A DNA stretch of 64,000 bases from Pseudomonas azerbaijanoccidentalis (GCF_019145495.1 NZ_JAHSTU010000001.1:992001-1056000); one strand, 5' to 3'. Positions 24,676 to 34,662 are shown, counted from the first letter of the stretch. Notes: generated from the sequence alone by a model not told the origin. Numbers and translations are program-made.

Positions 24676-25974
24676 TTAGATGCCGAAACGGTCGCGCAGC
24701 GAGTAGTACACGGCGCCGAGGGCGGTCAACGGTGCCGAAAAGGTGCGCCCACCGATCATCGGCATGTGTGGCAACGAGGCGAACGCGTCGAAACGCTCGG
24801 CATCGCCGCGGATCATTTCCGAGATCAGTTTGCCGGCCAGGTGCGAGCAGGTGACGCCGTGGCCACTGTAGCCCTGCATGTAATAGGCGTTTTTCTCGAT
24901 ACGGCCGAATTGCGGCATGCGCGACATGGTCAGCAGGAAATTGCCGGTCCAGCGGTAGTCGATCTTCACGTCCTTGAGTTGCGGGAAGGTCTTGAGGATT
25001 TTCGGGCGGATCAGTTGCTCGATGTCGTCCGGTTCACGCGCACCGTAGACCACGCCGCCACCGTACAGCAGGCGGTTGTCGGCGGTCAGGCGGTAGTAGT
25101 CGAGCAGGTAGTTGCAGTCTTCGACGCAGTAGTTGTTTTTGATCAGGCTGCGCGCTTGCTGCTCCGACAACGGCTCGGTAACGACGATCTGTGAACCGCA
25201 CGGCATGCTCTTGCTGGTCACGCGGTTGTCGAGGCCTTGCGGCAGGTAGGCGTTGCCGGCGATCAGCAGGTACTTGGCTTTCACCAGGCCTTTGGCCGTG
25301 CGCACGGTGATCGGCTCGCCGTAAGTAATTTCCACCGCCGCCGATTGCTCGTAGATCTTGCCGCCCAGGCCGATGATCGCCGAAGCCTCACCGAGGGCCA
25401 GGTTCAGCGGATGAATGTGGCCGCCTTGCATGTCCAGCAGGCCGCCGACATAGGCATCGGAACCGACTTCGCGCTTGATGTCGGCTTCGCCGAGCATTCT
25501 CAGATTCTTGTTGCCGTAGCGTTCCCAGCTCTTCTTCTGCTCGGCCAGGCCTTTGAGCTGCTTTTTGTTCATCGCGGCAAAGATGCCACCCGGGCGATAG
25601 TCGCACTGGATGTCGTAGTGCTGTATGCGCTGACGGATGATGTCGGCGCCTTCGAAAATCATGCTGCCGAGGACTTCGGCGGTCTTGTCGCCATAGCGCT
25701 CTTCGATCACGTCGACGTCGCGGCTGTAGGAGTTGACCAATTGGCCACCGTTGCGCCCGCTCGCACCGAAACCGACTTTGGCCGCTTCGAGCACGGTGAC
25801 GCTGTAGCCCGCTTCGGCAAGGAACAGCGCCGACGACAGGCCGGTGTAACCGGCGCCGATCACGCAGACATCACAATCCACCGCGCCTTCCAGTACCGGG
25901 AAATCACCGGTGAAGTTGCGGGTGGCGGCGTAGTAGCTGTTTACATGCTGTTGGGTTGAAGAATTCTGTTTCAT
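24676..25974 (-). CDS. puuB: Gamma-glutamylputrescine oxidoreductase PuuB
   Basis: A 432-residue FAD-dependent DAO-family enzyme. The dinucleotide-binding motif is 'VCVIGAGYTGLSSALFLAEAG' (about residues 30-50), with 'GFGASGRNGGQLVNSYSRD', and the C-terminal 'MQGYSGHGVTCSHLAGK'. It oxidises gamma-glutamylputrescine to the aldehyde. The start at ATG 25974 has GGAGA before it; an upstream open frame runs into the end of puuC and is not used. It lies 52 bases after puuC and is the second PuuB-like gene in the window. Confidence 0.92.
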   Translation of the reverse strand: MKQNSSTQQHVNSYYAATRNFTGDFPVLEGAVDCDVCVIGAGYTGLSSALFLAEAGYSVTVLEAAKVGFGASGRNGGQLVNSYSRDVDVIEERYGDKTAEVLGSMIFEGADIIRQRIQHYDIQCDYRPGGIFAAMNKKQLKGLAEQKKSWERYGNKNLRMLGEADIKREVGSDAYVGGLLDMQGGHIHPLNLALGEASAIIGLGGKIYEQSAAVEITYGEPITVRTAKGLVKAKYLLIAGNAYLPQGLDNRVTSKSMPCGSQIVVTEPLSEQQARSLIKNNYCVEDCNYLLDYYRLTADNRLLYGGGVVYGAREPDDIEQLIRPKILKTFPQLKDVKIDYRWTGNFLLTMSRMPQFGRIEKNAYYMQGYSGHGVTCSHLAGKLISEMIRGDAERFDAFASLPHMPMIGGRTFSAPLTALGAVYYSLRDRFGI

Positions 25975-26026
25975 ACGTTTCTCCGATGGCCGCCGCAGAG
26001 TGCAGGCGACCGTCGCTTTATTGTTG

Positions 26027-27517
26027 TTAGAGCTTGATCCAGGTCGCTTTGAGTTCGGTGTACTTGTCGAACGCGTGCAGCGATTTGTCCCGACCGTTAC
26101 CCGACTGCTTGAACCCGCCAAACGGTGCGGTCATGTCGCCACCGTCGTACTGGTTGACCCAGATGCTGCCCGCGCGCAGGCCACGGGCGAAGGTGTGCGC
26201 CTTGCTCAAGTTGCTGGTCCACACGCCGGCGGCCAGGCCATAGATGCTGTCGTTGGCGATTTGCAGCGCTTCTTGCTCGCTGTCGAAGGTGATGACCGAC
26301 AGCACCGGGCCGAAGATTTCTTCCTGGGCGATGGTCATGGCATTGGTCACGCCGTCGAAAATCGTCGGCTCCACGTACTGGCCACCGGTGTCTTCGAGGG
26401 TACGACTGCCACCGGCGATCAACTGAGCGCCCTGCTCTTTACCGATGCCGATGTAACGCAGCACGTTGTCCAGTTGCCGCTGGTCGACGACCGCACCGAC
26501 CGTGGTCGCCGGATCGAGCGCATGCCCTGGCTTCCACGCTTGCAGGGCTTCTACCAACAACGGAATGAATTGCTCGCGAATCGAGCGTTCCACCAGCAAA
26601 CGCGAGCCGGCAGTGCAGACTTCGCCCTGGTTGAAGGCAATGGCACCGGCCGCGGCTTGCGCGGCGGCGCGCAGGTCCGGCGCATCGGCGAACACCACGT
26701 TGGCGCTCTTGCCACCGGCTTCAGCCCAGACGCGTTTCATGTTGCTTTGCCCGGCGTAGATCATCAGTTGCTTGGCAATCGCCGTAGAACCGGTGAAGGC
26801 CAACACGTCGACGTCCATGTGCAACGCCAGCGCCTTGCCGACGGTGTGGCCGTAGCCCGGCAGCACGTTGAACACGCCTTTGGGGATGCCGGCATCCAGC
26901 GCCAGTTGCGCGATGCGGATCGCGGTCAGCGGCGATTTTTCCGACGGTTTGAGAATGAACGAATTACCCATGGCAAGGGCCGGGGCGAATTTCCAGCTGG
27001 CCATGATCAACGGAAAGTTCCACGGCACGATGGCGGCCACGACACCGGCCGCTTCGCGCGTCACCAGGCCAAGCTGATCGTCGGGCGTGGCGGCGACTTC
27101 GTCGTAGATCTTGTCGATGGCTTCGGCGGTCCAGCGGATCGCATTGGCGGTCGCCGGAATGTCGATGCCCATGGAGTCGCTGATCGGCTTGCCCATGTCG
27201 AGGGTTTCAAGCAGCGCCAGTTCTTCCTGGTTGGCCAGGATCAGGTCGGCGAAACGGATCAGGATGCGCTTGCGCTCGGCCGGGGCCTTGTTGGCCCACA
27301 CGCCGGATTCGAAGGCGCGGCGCGCGACGGCGACTGCCGCGTTGGCGTCGGCTGCGTCGGTGCTGGCGACGTTCGCCAGGAAGCGACCGTCAACCGGGCT
27401 CAGGCATTCGAACGTCGCGCCATCGGCGGCGGCGCAGTATTGGCCGTCGATGAACGCGCGACCTTCGATGGTTAGGGACTGGAAGCGTTGCTCCCAATCG
27501 CTGCGAGTGTTTGTCAT
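26027..27517 (-). CDS. puuC: Gamma-glutamylaminobutyraldehyde dehydrogenase PuuC
   Basis: A 496-residue NAD(P)-dependent aldehyde dehydrogenase. It has the Rossmann region with 'FTGSTAIAKQLM', the 'EAGGKSANVVF' loop with the general-base Glu, and the catalytic Cys in 'AFNQGEVCTAGSRLLVE'. Next to puuA, puuB and puuD it is best read as PuuC, oxidising gamma-glutamyl-gamma-aminobutyraldehyde to gamma-glutamyl-GABA. Length and motifs match the family fully. Confidence 0.92.
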   Translation of the reverse strand: MTNTRSDWEQRFQSLTIEGRAFIDGQYCAAADGATFECLSPVDGRFLANVASTDAADANAAVAVARRAFESGVWANKAPAERKRILIRFADLILANQEELALLETLDMGKPISDSMGIDIPATANAIRWTAEAIDKIYDEVAATPDDQLGLVTREAAGVVAAIVPWNFPLIMASWKFAPALAMGNSFILKPSEKSPLTAIRIAQLALDAGIPKGVFNVLPGYGHTVGKALALHMDVDVLAFTGSTAIAKQLMIYAGQSNMKRVWAEAGGKSANVVFADAPDLRAAAQAAAGAIAFNQGEVCTAGSRLLVERSIREQFIPLLVEALQAWKPGHALDPATTVGAVVDQRQLDNVLRYIGIGKEQGAQLIAGGSRTLEDTGGQYVEPTIFDGVTNAMTIAQEEIFGPVLSVITFDSEQEALQIANDSIYGLAAGVWTSNLSKAHTFARGLRAGSIWVNQYDGGDMTAPFGGFKQSGNGRDKSLHAFDKYTELKATWIKL

Positions 27518-27590
27518 GGTTGTGACTCGACGCAGGGGAATAGGTGATCGTCGGGCTGAATGCCCTCAATCAAAAACTTGAAACCCGATC

Positions 27591-27673
27591 CCTGTAGGAG
27601 CTGCCGAAGGCTGCGATCTTTTGACTTTTGCTTTCAAGATCAAAAGATCGCAGCCTTCGGCAGCTCCTACAGG
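27591..27673. repeat. Long REP palindrome, copy b
   Basis: About 83 bases with the same arms as copy a (24522). It fills most of the gap between puuC and the downstream-reading puuA gene. Confidence 0.9.
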
Positions 27674-27713
27674 GTAGTCACCCGCCATCAAGGGTGTGGC
27701 GGGTAGCTGCCCA

Positions 27714-29090
27714 TCAAACGGTGTGCAAGTACCAGTTGTACTCAAGGTCAGAGATGGAGTTCTCGAACTCGGCCAACTCGCTTTCCTTGCACGCCACGAA
27801 CACGTCGATGTACATCGGGTCGATGTATTTGGCCATGACTTCGCTGTCGTCCAGCTCGCGCAGTGCATCGCGCAGGTTGTTCGGCAGGCTCTGCTCGTTC
27901 TGCTCGTAGCTGTTGCCTTCGACCGGAGCGCCCGGCTCGATCTTGTTGGTCAGGCCGTGGTGCACACCGGCCAGAACCGACGCCATCAACAGGTACGGGT
28001 TGGCATCGGCGCCCGCTACGCGGTGTTCGATGCGCACCGAATCTGGCGAGCCGGTGGGTACACGAACGGCCACGGTGCGGTTGTCGATGCCCCAGCTCGG
28101 CGAGTTCGGTACGTAGAACTGCGCGCCGAAACGACGGTACGAGTTGACGTTCGGGCAGAGGAAAGCCATCTGCGCCGGCAGGGTCTCGAGCACACCGCCG
28201 ATCGCGTGTCGCAGCGCGGCGTTCTGCTCGGGATCCTCGCTGGCAAAGATGTTGTTGCCTTCTTTGTCGAGAATCGAAATGTGCACGTGCAGACCGTTGC
28301 CCGCCTGGCCCGGATACGGCTTGGCCATGAAGGTGGTGTCCATCTCGTGGTCGTAGGCGATGTTCTTCACCAGACGCTTGAGCAGGACGGCGTAGTCGCA
28401 CGCCTTTATAGGGTCGGCCACGTGGTGCAGGTTGACTTCGAATTGCGCCGGAGCACTTTCCTTGACGATGGCGTCAGCCGGGATGCCTTGCTCTTTCGCG
28501 CCTTCAAGGATGTCTTGCAGGCAGTCGACGTATTCGTCGAGGTCGTCGATCAGGTACACCTGGGTCGACATCGGACGCTTGCCGGACACTGGCGAGCGTG
28601 GCGACTGCGGACGGCCGTTCACGTTGTCCTGATCGATCAGGTAGAACTCGAGTTCGAACGCGGCGCAGATGGTCAGGCCCAGGTCATCGAACTTGCGCAC
28701 GATGTTGGCCAAAACTTCACGCGGGTCGGCGAAGAACGGCTGGCCTTCGATTTCGTGCATGGTCATCAGCAGTTGCGCGGTTGGGCGTTTCTGCCAAGGC
28801 TCGATGCTCAGGGTGCCGGGGATCGGGTAGCAGATCCGGTCGGCATCGCCGATGTCCAGACCCAGGCCGGTGCTTTCCACCGTGGAACCATTGATGTCCA
28901 GAGCAAACAGGGACGCCGGCAGGTTGATGCCTTTCTCGTAAACCTTATGAAGACTGGTGCGTTCGATGCGCTTACCGCGCACCACACCGTTCATATCCGC
29001 AATCAGAAGGTCGACGTACAAAACCTCAGGATATTTCTTAAGGAATGCGTTTGCTTCGTTGAGTTGAACGGTACGCAGAGGGACCGACAT
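27714..29090 (-). CDS. puuA: Gamma-glutamylpolyamine synthetase PuuA, copy 2
   Basis: A 458-residue GS-fold ligase, the canonical first step of the Puu pathway here. Conserved segments are 'AAFELEFYLIDQ', 'GNGLHVHISILD', 'NVNSYRRFGAQFYVPNSPSWGIDNRTVAVRVP' and 'EHRVAGADANPYLLMAS'. No adenylylation tyrosine loop is seen. It is first in the order puuA-puuC-puuB on the minus strand, divergent from puuD, with about 280 bases of shared control region between them. Compared with the copy at 12359, it likely prefers a different amine. Confidence 0.92.
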   Translation of the reverse strand: MSVPLRTVQLNEANAFLKKYPEVLYVDLLIADMNGVVRGKRIERTSLHKVYEKGINLPASLFALDINGSTVESTGLGLDIGDADRICYPIPGTLSIEPWQKRPTAQLLMTMHEIEGQPFFADPREVLANIVRKFDDLGLTICAAFELEFYLIDQDNVNGRPQSPRSPVSGKRPMSTQVYLIDDLDEYVDCLQDILEGAKEQGIPADAIVKESAPAQFEVNLHHVADPIKACDYAVLLKRLVKNIAYDHEMDTTFMAKPYPGQAGNGLHVHISILDKEGNNIFASEDPEQNAALRHAIGGVLETLPAQMAFLCPNVNSYRRFGAQFYVPNSPSWGIDNRTVAVRVPTGSPDSVRIEHRVAGADANPYLLMASVLAGVHHGLTNKIEPGAPVEGNSYEQNEQSLPNNLRDALRELDDSEVMAKYIDPMYIDVFVACKESELAEFENSISDLEYNWYLHTV

Positions 29091-29373
29091 GATGCACCTA
29101 TTTTTTACTGTTAATTATTATGTTCACCGCCCTTTCACGAGCTCAGTCAATCCGAAAGGCAAAGTGAAGTCAATAGCGAACACTCAGCCTTTCAACGTTT
29201 ATTTTCGGGCCTCTCAGCGGCACGAGTGTGCCAAACCAACCCCGAAACACCGGTAAATCCTGAAGATCGGACATACGGCGTTTAGAATTTTTTACATGGG
29301 AGTTGTTAATTAAAATCAACAAGGCTAAGCTCCGGAAAAGCTCGTTCAAGTGTCAAACTTCGAGGTGATAAAA
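29091..29373. promoter_or_regulatory. Divergent control region puuA / puuD
   Basis: A 283-base AT-rich spacer between divergent puuA and puuD. It holds a 5-base inverted repeat, GGCAC/GTGCC (29219-29232), and AT-rich stretches (29290-29325). This is the natural place for PuuR operators and both promoters. No consensus box was assigned with certainty. Confidence 0.6.
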
Positions 29374-30135
29374 ATGGCATTCAAGCCATTGATCGGCGTT
29401 ACTGCGTGCGTCAAACAGATTGGCCTGCACCCCTACCATGTCAGCGGCGACAAGTATTTGCGCGCTGTCAGCGTTGCGGCGCTGGGGCTGCCCGTCGTTA
29501 TTCCTTCTTTAGCCGAACTGACCGAAATCGAGGACCTGCTGCCGCAGCTCGACGGTCTGTTGCTGACCGGCTCGCCATCGAATGTGGAACCCTTCCACTA
29601 TCAGGGCCCGGCCAGCGCCCCCGGCACGGATCACGATCCGGCGCGGGACGCCACCACCCTTCCCCTGATTCGTGCTGCTATTGCAGCGGGCGTTCCAGTG
29701 CTCGGTATCTGCCGCGGCTTTCAAGAGATGAACGTGGCGTTCGGTGGCAGCCTGCATCAAAAGGTGCATGAGCTTCCTGGCATGCTCGATCATCGCGAAG
29801 CCAACCATCCGGACCTGGCCGTGCAATACGCACCGGCCCATGCGGTGAACGTGCAGCCCGGTGGCGTGTTCGAAGCGCTGGATCTGCCTGCGGTGTTCCA
29901 GGTCAACTCGATTCACAGCCAAGGCATCGACCGACTGGCTCCCGGCCTGCGCGCCGAGGCCCTCGCGCCCGATGGCTTGATCGAAGCAGTCTCGGTCGAA
30001 CACAGCCAGGCGTTCGCCCTCGGTGTGCAATGGCACCCGGAATGGCAGGTATTGGATAACCCTCCTTACTTGAGAATTTTCCAGGCGTTTGGCGAGGCGT
30101 GCCGGCAACGGGCGGCGCTGCGTAATTTGCGCTGA
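29374..30135 (+). CDS. puuD: Gamma-glutamyl-GABA hydrolase PuuD
   Basis: A 253-residue class-I glutamine-amidotransferase-like hydrolase. The nucleophile elbow is 'VLGICRGFQEMNV' (Cys), the catalytic His/Glu lie in 'GVQWHPEWQ', and 'LLTGSPSNVEP' is the oxyanion loop. It releases GABA and glutamate from gamma-glutamyl-GABA, completing the pathway. The ATG at 29374 has a good GAGGTGA site; a GTG eight codons upstream is less likely. It precedes the polyamine ABC genes. Confidence 0.94.
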   Translation: MAFKPLIGVTACVKQIGLHPYHVSGDKYLRAVSVAALGLPVVIPSLAELTEIEDLLPQLDGLLLTGSPSNVEPFHYQGPASAPGTDHDPARDATTLPLIRAAIAAGVPVLGICRGFQEMNVAFGGSLHQKVHELPGMLDHREANHPDLAVQYAPAHAVNVQPGGVFEALDLPAVFQVNSIHSQGIDRLAPGLRAEALAPDGLIEAVSVEHSQAFALGVQWHPEWQVLDNPPYLRIFQAFGEACRQRAALRNLR

Positions 30136-30463
30136 CCCAAACCACAAACACCCGATTTACTGCCCCCGTGAGCCAGACGGGTGTGCTTTTGCGCGCCCGT
30201 CTTTCACGACAACAACACACTGCGATAACAACAAGTACGACCAGGCAGCCAGGATGGCGGCGCCGAATAAACCCGATCGGTATGGGGTATTCCCTGTAGG
30301 AGCTGCCGAAGGCTGCGATCTCTTGATTTTGCTCTTCAACATCAAGATCAAAAGATCGCAGCCTTCGGCAGCTCCTACAAGGGACCGCAACCGACAGGGT
30401 TTGCAATCAACTATTAAGTCAGGCCGCGTTGGCCCGACGACTGAAACCTGTTGGGAGTTTCAC
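30136..30463. other. Gap between puuD and the polyamine importer
   Basis: A 328-base gap. Copy c of the long REP palindrome occupies 30293-30381. Outside it no gene or terminator is evident. It must carry the promoter of the ABC operon unless this reads through from puuD. Confidence 0.45.
30293..30381. repeat. Long REP palindrome, copy c
   Basis: About 89 bases with outer arms CCTGTAGGAGCTGCCGAAGG and its complement, upstream of the ABC operon. Confidence 0.9.
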
Positions 30464-31606
30464 ATGGCAAACGCCTCCAGCATCTACAGGAAGGCTCTTG
30501 AAGGTCACCAGGCACCGAAAAAGGTGTTGGTGAAAGTCGACCGCGTCACCAAGAAGTTCGACGAAACCACCGCTGTGGACGATGTGTCCCTGGAAATCCA
30601 TCAGGGCGAGATCTTTGCCCTGCTCGGTGGTTCCGGTTCCGGTAAATCGACGCTGCTGCGCATGCTCGCCGGCTTCGAACGCCCGACTGAAGGCCGGATC
30701 CTGCTCGACGGTGTCGACATCACCGACATGCCGCCCTACGAGCGGCCCATCAACATGATGTTCCAGTCGTACGCCCTGTTCCCGCACATGACCGTGGCAC
30801 AGAACATCGCCTTCGGCCTCAAGCAGGACCGTTTGCCTGCCGCTGAAATCGACGCCCGCGTGGAAGAAATGCTACGACTGGTGCACATGACCCAGTACGC
30901 CAAGCGCAAGCCGCACCAGTTGTCCGGCGGTCAGCGTCAGCGCGTCGCTTTGGCCCGCTCCCTGGCCAAGCGTCCGAAGCTATTGTTACTCGACGAACCG
31001 ATGGGCGCACTGGACAAGAAACTGCGCTCGCAGATGCAACTGGAGCTGGTGGAAATCATCGAGCGCGTGGGTGTGACCTGCGTGATGGTGACCCACGACC
31101 AGGAAGAGGCCATGACCATGGCCCAGCGCATCGCGATCATGCACCTGGGCTGGATCGCCCAGATCGGCAGCCCGGTCGACATTTATGAAGCACCGGTCAG
31201 CCGCATGGTCTGCGAATTCATTGGCAACGTGAACGCCTTCGACGGCACCGTGGTAGAAGACCTGGAAGGCCACGCAATCATTCACAGCCCGGATCTGGAG
31301 CAGAAAATCTACGTCGGTCATGGCGTCAGCACGTCGGTGCAGGACAAGTCGATCACCTACGCCATCCGCCCGGAAAAACTGCTGGTCAGCACCACCAAGC
31401 CCGACGCCCGCTACAACTGGTCCAGCGGCAAGGTGCATGACATCGCTTACCTCGGCGGCCATTCGGTGTTCTACGTCGAGTTGCCTGGCGGCAAAGTCGT
31501 GCAGTCGTTCATGGCCAACGCCGAACGCCGTGGCGCGCGTCCGACCTGGGACGATCAGGTCTACGTGTGGTGGGAAGACGACAGCGGCGTGGTACTGCGC
31601 GCATGA
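30464..31606 (+). CDS. Polyamine ABC transporter ATPase (PotG/PotA-like)
   Basis: A 380-residue ABC ATPase. Walker A is 'GGSGSGKST' (about residues 56-64), the Q-loop 'FQSYALFPHM', the signature 'LSGGQRQRVALARSLAKRP', Walker B 'LLLLDEPMGALD' and the switch His 'VMVTHDQEEAM'. The C-terminal third is a TOBE domain. It is first in a four-gene importer operon and couples to the next gene by an ATGA overlap. The importer would take up putrescine or spermidine for the Puu enzymes. Confidence 0.93.
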   Translation: MANASSIYRKALEGHQAPKKVLVKVDRVTKKFDETTAVDDVSLEIHQGEIFALLGGSGSGKSTLLRMLAGFERPTEGRILLDGVDITDMPPYERPINMMFQSYALFPHMTVAQNIAFGLKQDRLPAAEIDARVEEMLRLVHMTQYAKRKPHQLSGGQRQRVALARSLAKRPKLLLLDEPMGALDKKLRSQMQLELVEIIERVGVTCVMVTHDQEEAMTMAQRIAIMHLGWIAQIGSPVDIYEAPVSRMVCEFIGNVNAFDGTVVEDLEGHAIIHSPDLEQKIYVGHGVSTSVQDKSITYAIRPEKLLVSTTKPDARYNWSSGKVHDIAYLGGHSVFYVELPGGKVVQSFMANAERRGARPTWDDQVYVWWEDDSGVVLRA

Positions 31607-32517
31607 GAACCTTCAATCAGCAATTCCTGCGCCTGGTGCCCAGTGGGCGAAAACTGGTCATCGGCATTCCGTTCGTGTGGCTGTGCCTGTTCTTCATGTT
31701 GCCGTTTTTCCTGGTGATGAAGATCAGCTTCTCGGAAGCCGCGCTGGCCATTCCGCCCTACTCGGAGATCTACACCTACGCCGAGCAGAAGTTCGAACTG
31801 ATGCTCAACATCGGCAACTACACCTTGCTGGGTGAAGACGAGTTGTACCTCTCGGCTTACCTCGGTTCGTTGAAGGTTGCGCTGTTCAGCACGCTGGCCT
31901 GCCTGGTGATCGGCTTCCCGATGGCCTACGCCATTACCAAGGCGAGCAAGGAAGCGCAAAACGTCCTGATGCTGTTGATCATGATGCCGACCTGGACCGC
32001 GATCCTGATCCGCGTCTACGCGTGGATGGGCATCCTCAGCAACAACGGTTTGCTCAACGGTTTCCTGATGTGGACCGGCCTGACCTCGCACCCGATCGAA
32101 ATCCTCAATACCAATACCGCCGTGTATATCGGGGTGGTGTATGCGTATCTGCCGTTCATGATTCTGCCGCTGTACGCCAACCTGGTGAAGCACGATCAGA
32201 GCCTGCTGGAAGCCGCATCGGACCTGGGTTCGAGCACCTTCAACAGCTTCTGGAAAATCACCGTGCCACTGGCCAAGAACGGCATCATCGCCGGTTGCAT
32301 GCTGGTGTTCATTCCGGTGGTCGGCGAGTTCGTGATTCCGGAGCTGCTGGGCGGCCCGGAGACCCTGATGATCGGTCGCGTGCTGTGGCAAGAATTTTTC
32401 AATAACCGTGACTGGCCGGTGGCATCTGCTCTGGCGGTGGTCATGCTGTTGATCCTGATTGTGCCGATTCTGCTGTTCAACCGCAGTCAGGCCAAAGAGA
32501 TGGAGGCACGGGGATGA
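31603..32517 (+). CDS. Polyamine ABC permease (PotH/PotB-like)
   Basis: A 304-residue inner-membrane permease with six helices and the BPD-type EAA loop ('EAASDLGSSTFNSFWKITVPL'). It starts at the ATG that overlaps the ATPase stop. 'FFLVMKISFSEA' and 'NIGNYTLL' match spermidine/putrescine permeases of the PotH type. Confidence 0.93.
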   Translation: MRTFNQQFLRLVPSGRKLVIGIPFVWLCLFFMLPFFLVMKISFSEAALAIPPYSEIYTYAEQKFELMLNIGNYTLLGEDELYLSAYLGSLKVALFSTLACLVIGFPMAYAITKASKEAQNVLMLLIMMPTWTAILIRVYAWMGILSNNGLLNGFLMWTGLTSHPIEILNTNTAVYIGVVYAYLPFMILPLYANLVKHDQSLLEAASDLGSSTFNSFWKITVPLAKNGIIAGCMLVFIPVVGEFVIPELLGGPETLMIGRVLWQEFFNNRDWPVASALAVVMLLILIVPILLFNRSQAKEMEARG

Positions 32518-33398
32518 AGCGTTTCGGGTTCTCAAAATTGATGCTGGTGCTCGGCCTGTCGTTTATCTACCTGCCGATGCTGATTCTGGTGATCTACTCG
32601 TTCAACGCCTCCAAACTGGTGACGGTGTGGGGTGGCTGGTCGTTCAAGTGGTACGCCGGCCTGCTCGACAACTCGCAACTGATGGGCTCGGTGGTGCGCT
32701 CGCTGGAAATCGCCTGCTACACCGCGATTGCCGCCGTGGCACTGGGTACGTTGGCCGCATTCGTGCTGACCCGCGTGACCCGCTTCAAGGGGCGCACGCT
32801 GTTCGGCGGCCTGGTGACCGCGCCGCTGGTGATGCCTGAAGTGATCACCGGTCTGTCGTTGTTGCTGCTGTTCGTCGCCATGGCGCAGATGATCGGTTGG
32901 CCGATGGAGCGTGGCATCGTCACGATCTGGATCGCCCACACCACGTTTTGTGCCGCGTATGTAGCGGTGGTAGTCTCCGCCCGCCTTCGCGAGCTGGACC
33001 TGTCCATCGAAGAAGCGGCCATGGACCTCGGTGCCAAACCGTTCAAGGTGTTTTTCCTGATCACCATTCCGATGATCGCGCCGTCACTGGCAGCGGGCGG
33101 CATGATGTCGTTCGCCCTGTCGCTGGATGACCTGGTGTTGGCGAGCTTCGTGTCCGGCCCGGGCTCCACGACCCTGCCGATGGAAGTGTTCTCGGCGGTA
33201 CGTCTGGGCGTGAAACCCGAGATCAACGCCGTGGCCAGCCTGATCCTGTTGGCCGTGTCGATCGTGACCTTCATGGTTTGGTACTTCAGCCGCCGCGCCG
33301 AAGCCAGCCGTAAACGCGCGATCCAGGAGGCGATGGACCAGACCGCCAGCGAATCGTGGCAACAACCTAAAAAGCAAATGCTGGAAGCCACCGCTTAA
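32514..33398 (+). CDS. Polyamine ABC permease (PotI/PotC-like)
   Basis: A 294-residue inner-membrane permease. It has 'LPMLILVIYSFNASK', the EAA loop 'EEAAMDLGAKPFKVFFLITIPMIAPSLAAGGMMSFALSLDD' and six helices, and overlaps the preceding permease by ATGA. It pairs with the PotH-like subunit to form the channel. Confidence 0.93.
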   Translation: MKRFGFSKLMLVLGLSFIYLPMLILVIYSFNASKLVTVWGGWSFKWYAGLLDNSQLMGSVVRSLEIACYTAIAAVALGTLAAFVLTRVTRFKGRTLFGGLVTAPLVMPEVITGLSLLLLFVAMAQMIGWPMERGIVTIWIAHTTFCAAYVAVVVSARLRELDLSIEEAAMDLGAKPFKVFFLITIPMIAPSLAAGGMMSFALSLDDLVLASFVSGPGSTTLPMEVFSAVRLGVKPEINAVASLILLAVSIVTFMVWYFSRRAEASRKRAIQEAMDQTASESWQQPKKQMLEATA

Positions 33399-33399
33399 A

Positions 33400-33487
33400 T
33401 GCAGGAGCTGCCGCAGGCTGCGATCTTTTGATCTTGCTTCCAAAAATCAAAAGATCGCAGCCTCGTTTCACTCGACAGCTCCTACAG
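33400..33487. repeat. Long REP palindrome, variant copy d, inside the pot operon
   Basis: About 88 bases between the last permease and the binding protein. The right arm is altered (CCTCGTTTCACTCGACAGC), so it pairs less completely than copies a-c. Confidence 0.85.
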
Positions 33488-33541
33488 GTTGATTGAAATT
33501 TTTTTTTGCGTATTTGAATAAAAAAGAATGGAGTTGTACCG

Positions 33542-34639
33542 ATGAAAATGTTTGGCAGGACTCTGCTGACACTGTCCTTATTGGGCGCGATCGCCTCGGG
33601 CGCCCAGGCCAATGACAAGGTTCTGCGCGTCTACAACTGGTCGGATTACATTGCCCCGGACACCGTCAAGAAGTTCGAAGACGAGACCGGCATCCGCGTG
33701 ACCTACGATGTCTTTGACAGCAACGAAACCCTTGAAGCACGCCTGCTGGCGGGCAAGTCCGGCTACGACATCGTCGTGCCGTCCAACAGTTTCCTGGCCA
33801 AGCAAGTCAAGGCCGGCGTCTATCAGGAGCTGGACAAGTCGAAGCTGCCGAACTGGAAGAATCTCAATCCGGTGCTGCTGAAAAACGCCTCTGCCAGTGA
33901 CCCGGATAACGCCCACGCTTTCCCGTACATGTGGGGCTCGATCGGCATCGGTTTCAACCCGGCCAAGGTCAGGGAAGTGCTCGGCGCCAATGCACCGACC
34001 AATTCCTGGGACTTGCTGTTCAAACCGGAAAACGCGGAAAAACTCAAAGCCTGCGGTATCAGTTTCCTCGATTCGCCGACCGAAATGATCCCGGCCGCCC
34101 TGCACTACCTGGGCTACCCGGTGAACGATCAGGACAAGGCGCATATCGCCGAGGCCGAAGCGCTGTTCATGAAGATTCGCCCGTCGGTGTCGTACTTCCA
34201 TTCGTCGAAGTACATCTCCGACCTGGCCAACGGCAACATCTGCGTGGCCGTCGGTTACTCCGGCGACGTACTGCAAGCCAAGGCCCGCGCCGAGGAAGCC
34301 GGCGACACGGTGAAGATCGACTACAGCATCCCGAAAGAAGGCGCCGGCAGCTTCTACGACATGGTCGCCATCCCGCGTGATGCGGCGAACGTCGAGGAGG
34401 CCTATCTGTTCATGAACTTCCTGATGCGCCCTGACATCATCGCCGAGATCACCAACAGCATCGGCTACAGCAACGCCAACGCCGCAGCGACGCCGCTGGT
34501 GGACGAAGCGATCCGCAACGACCCGGGTTCGTACCCGCCAGCAGCGGTGATGGCCACGCTGTATGCGATTCCTGACCAGCCGATTGCCGTGCAACGGATC
34601 ATGACCCGGGGCTGGACCAAGGTGAAGCTCGGTAAGTAA
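33542..34639 (+). CDS. Polyamine-binding periplasmic protein (PotF/SpuD-like)
   Basis: A 365-residue solute-binding protein with a signal peptide (residues 1-23, 'MKMFGRTLL...SGAQA'). Conserved '[18 protein letters not shown]', '[23 protein letters not shown]' and '[12 protein letters not shown]' are typical of PotF/SpuD. Acidic and aromatic residues there form the polyamine pocket. It is separated from the permeases by a 143-base gap with a REP element, and followed by a terminator, so it may be expressed at a different level from them. Confidence 0.93.
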   Translation: MKMFGRTLLTLSLLGAIASGAQANDKVLRVYNWSDYIAPDTVKKFEDETGIRVTYDVFDSNETLEARLLAGKSGYDIVVPSNSFLAKQVKAGVYQELDKSKLPNWKNLNPVLLKNASASDPDNAHAFPYMWGSIGIGFNPAKVREVLGANAPTNSWDLLFKPENAEKLKACGISFLDSPTEMIPAALHYLGYPVNDQDKAHIAEAEALFMKIRPSVSYFHSSKYISDLANGNICVAVGYSGDVLQAKARAEEAGDTVKIDYSIPKEGAGSFYDMVAIPRDAANVEEAYLFMNFLMRPDIIAEITNSIGYSNANAAATPLVDEAIRNDPGSYPPAAVMATLYAIPDQPIAVQRIMTRGWTKVKLGK

Positions 34640-34662
34640 CTGATTACACACAACGCCGCATT

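Noticed and set aside
26000..27475. Long open frame on the plus strand opposite puuC
   Set aside because: High-GC antisense frame with no domain, no ribosome site, and a strong aldehyde dehydrogenase on the other strand.
27696..29114. Long plus-strand frame opposite puuA
   Set aside because: Mirror frame of the conserved synthetase; composition (very rich in His, Arg, Val, Gln) is typical of antisense shadows.
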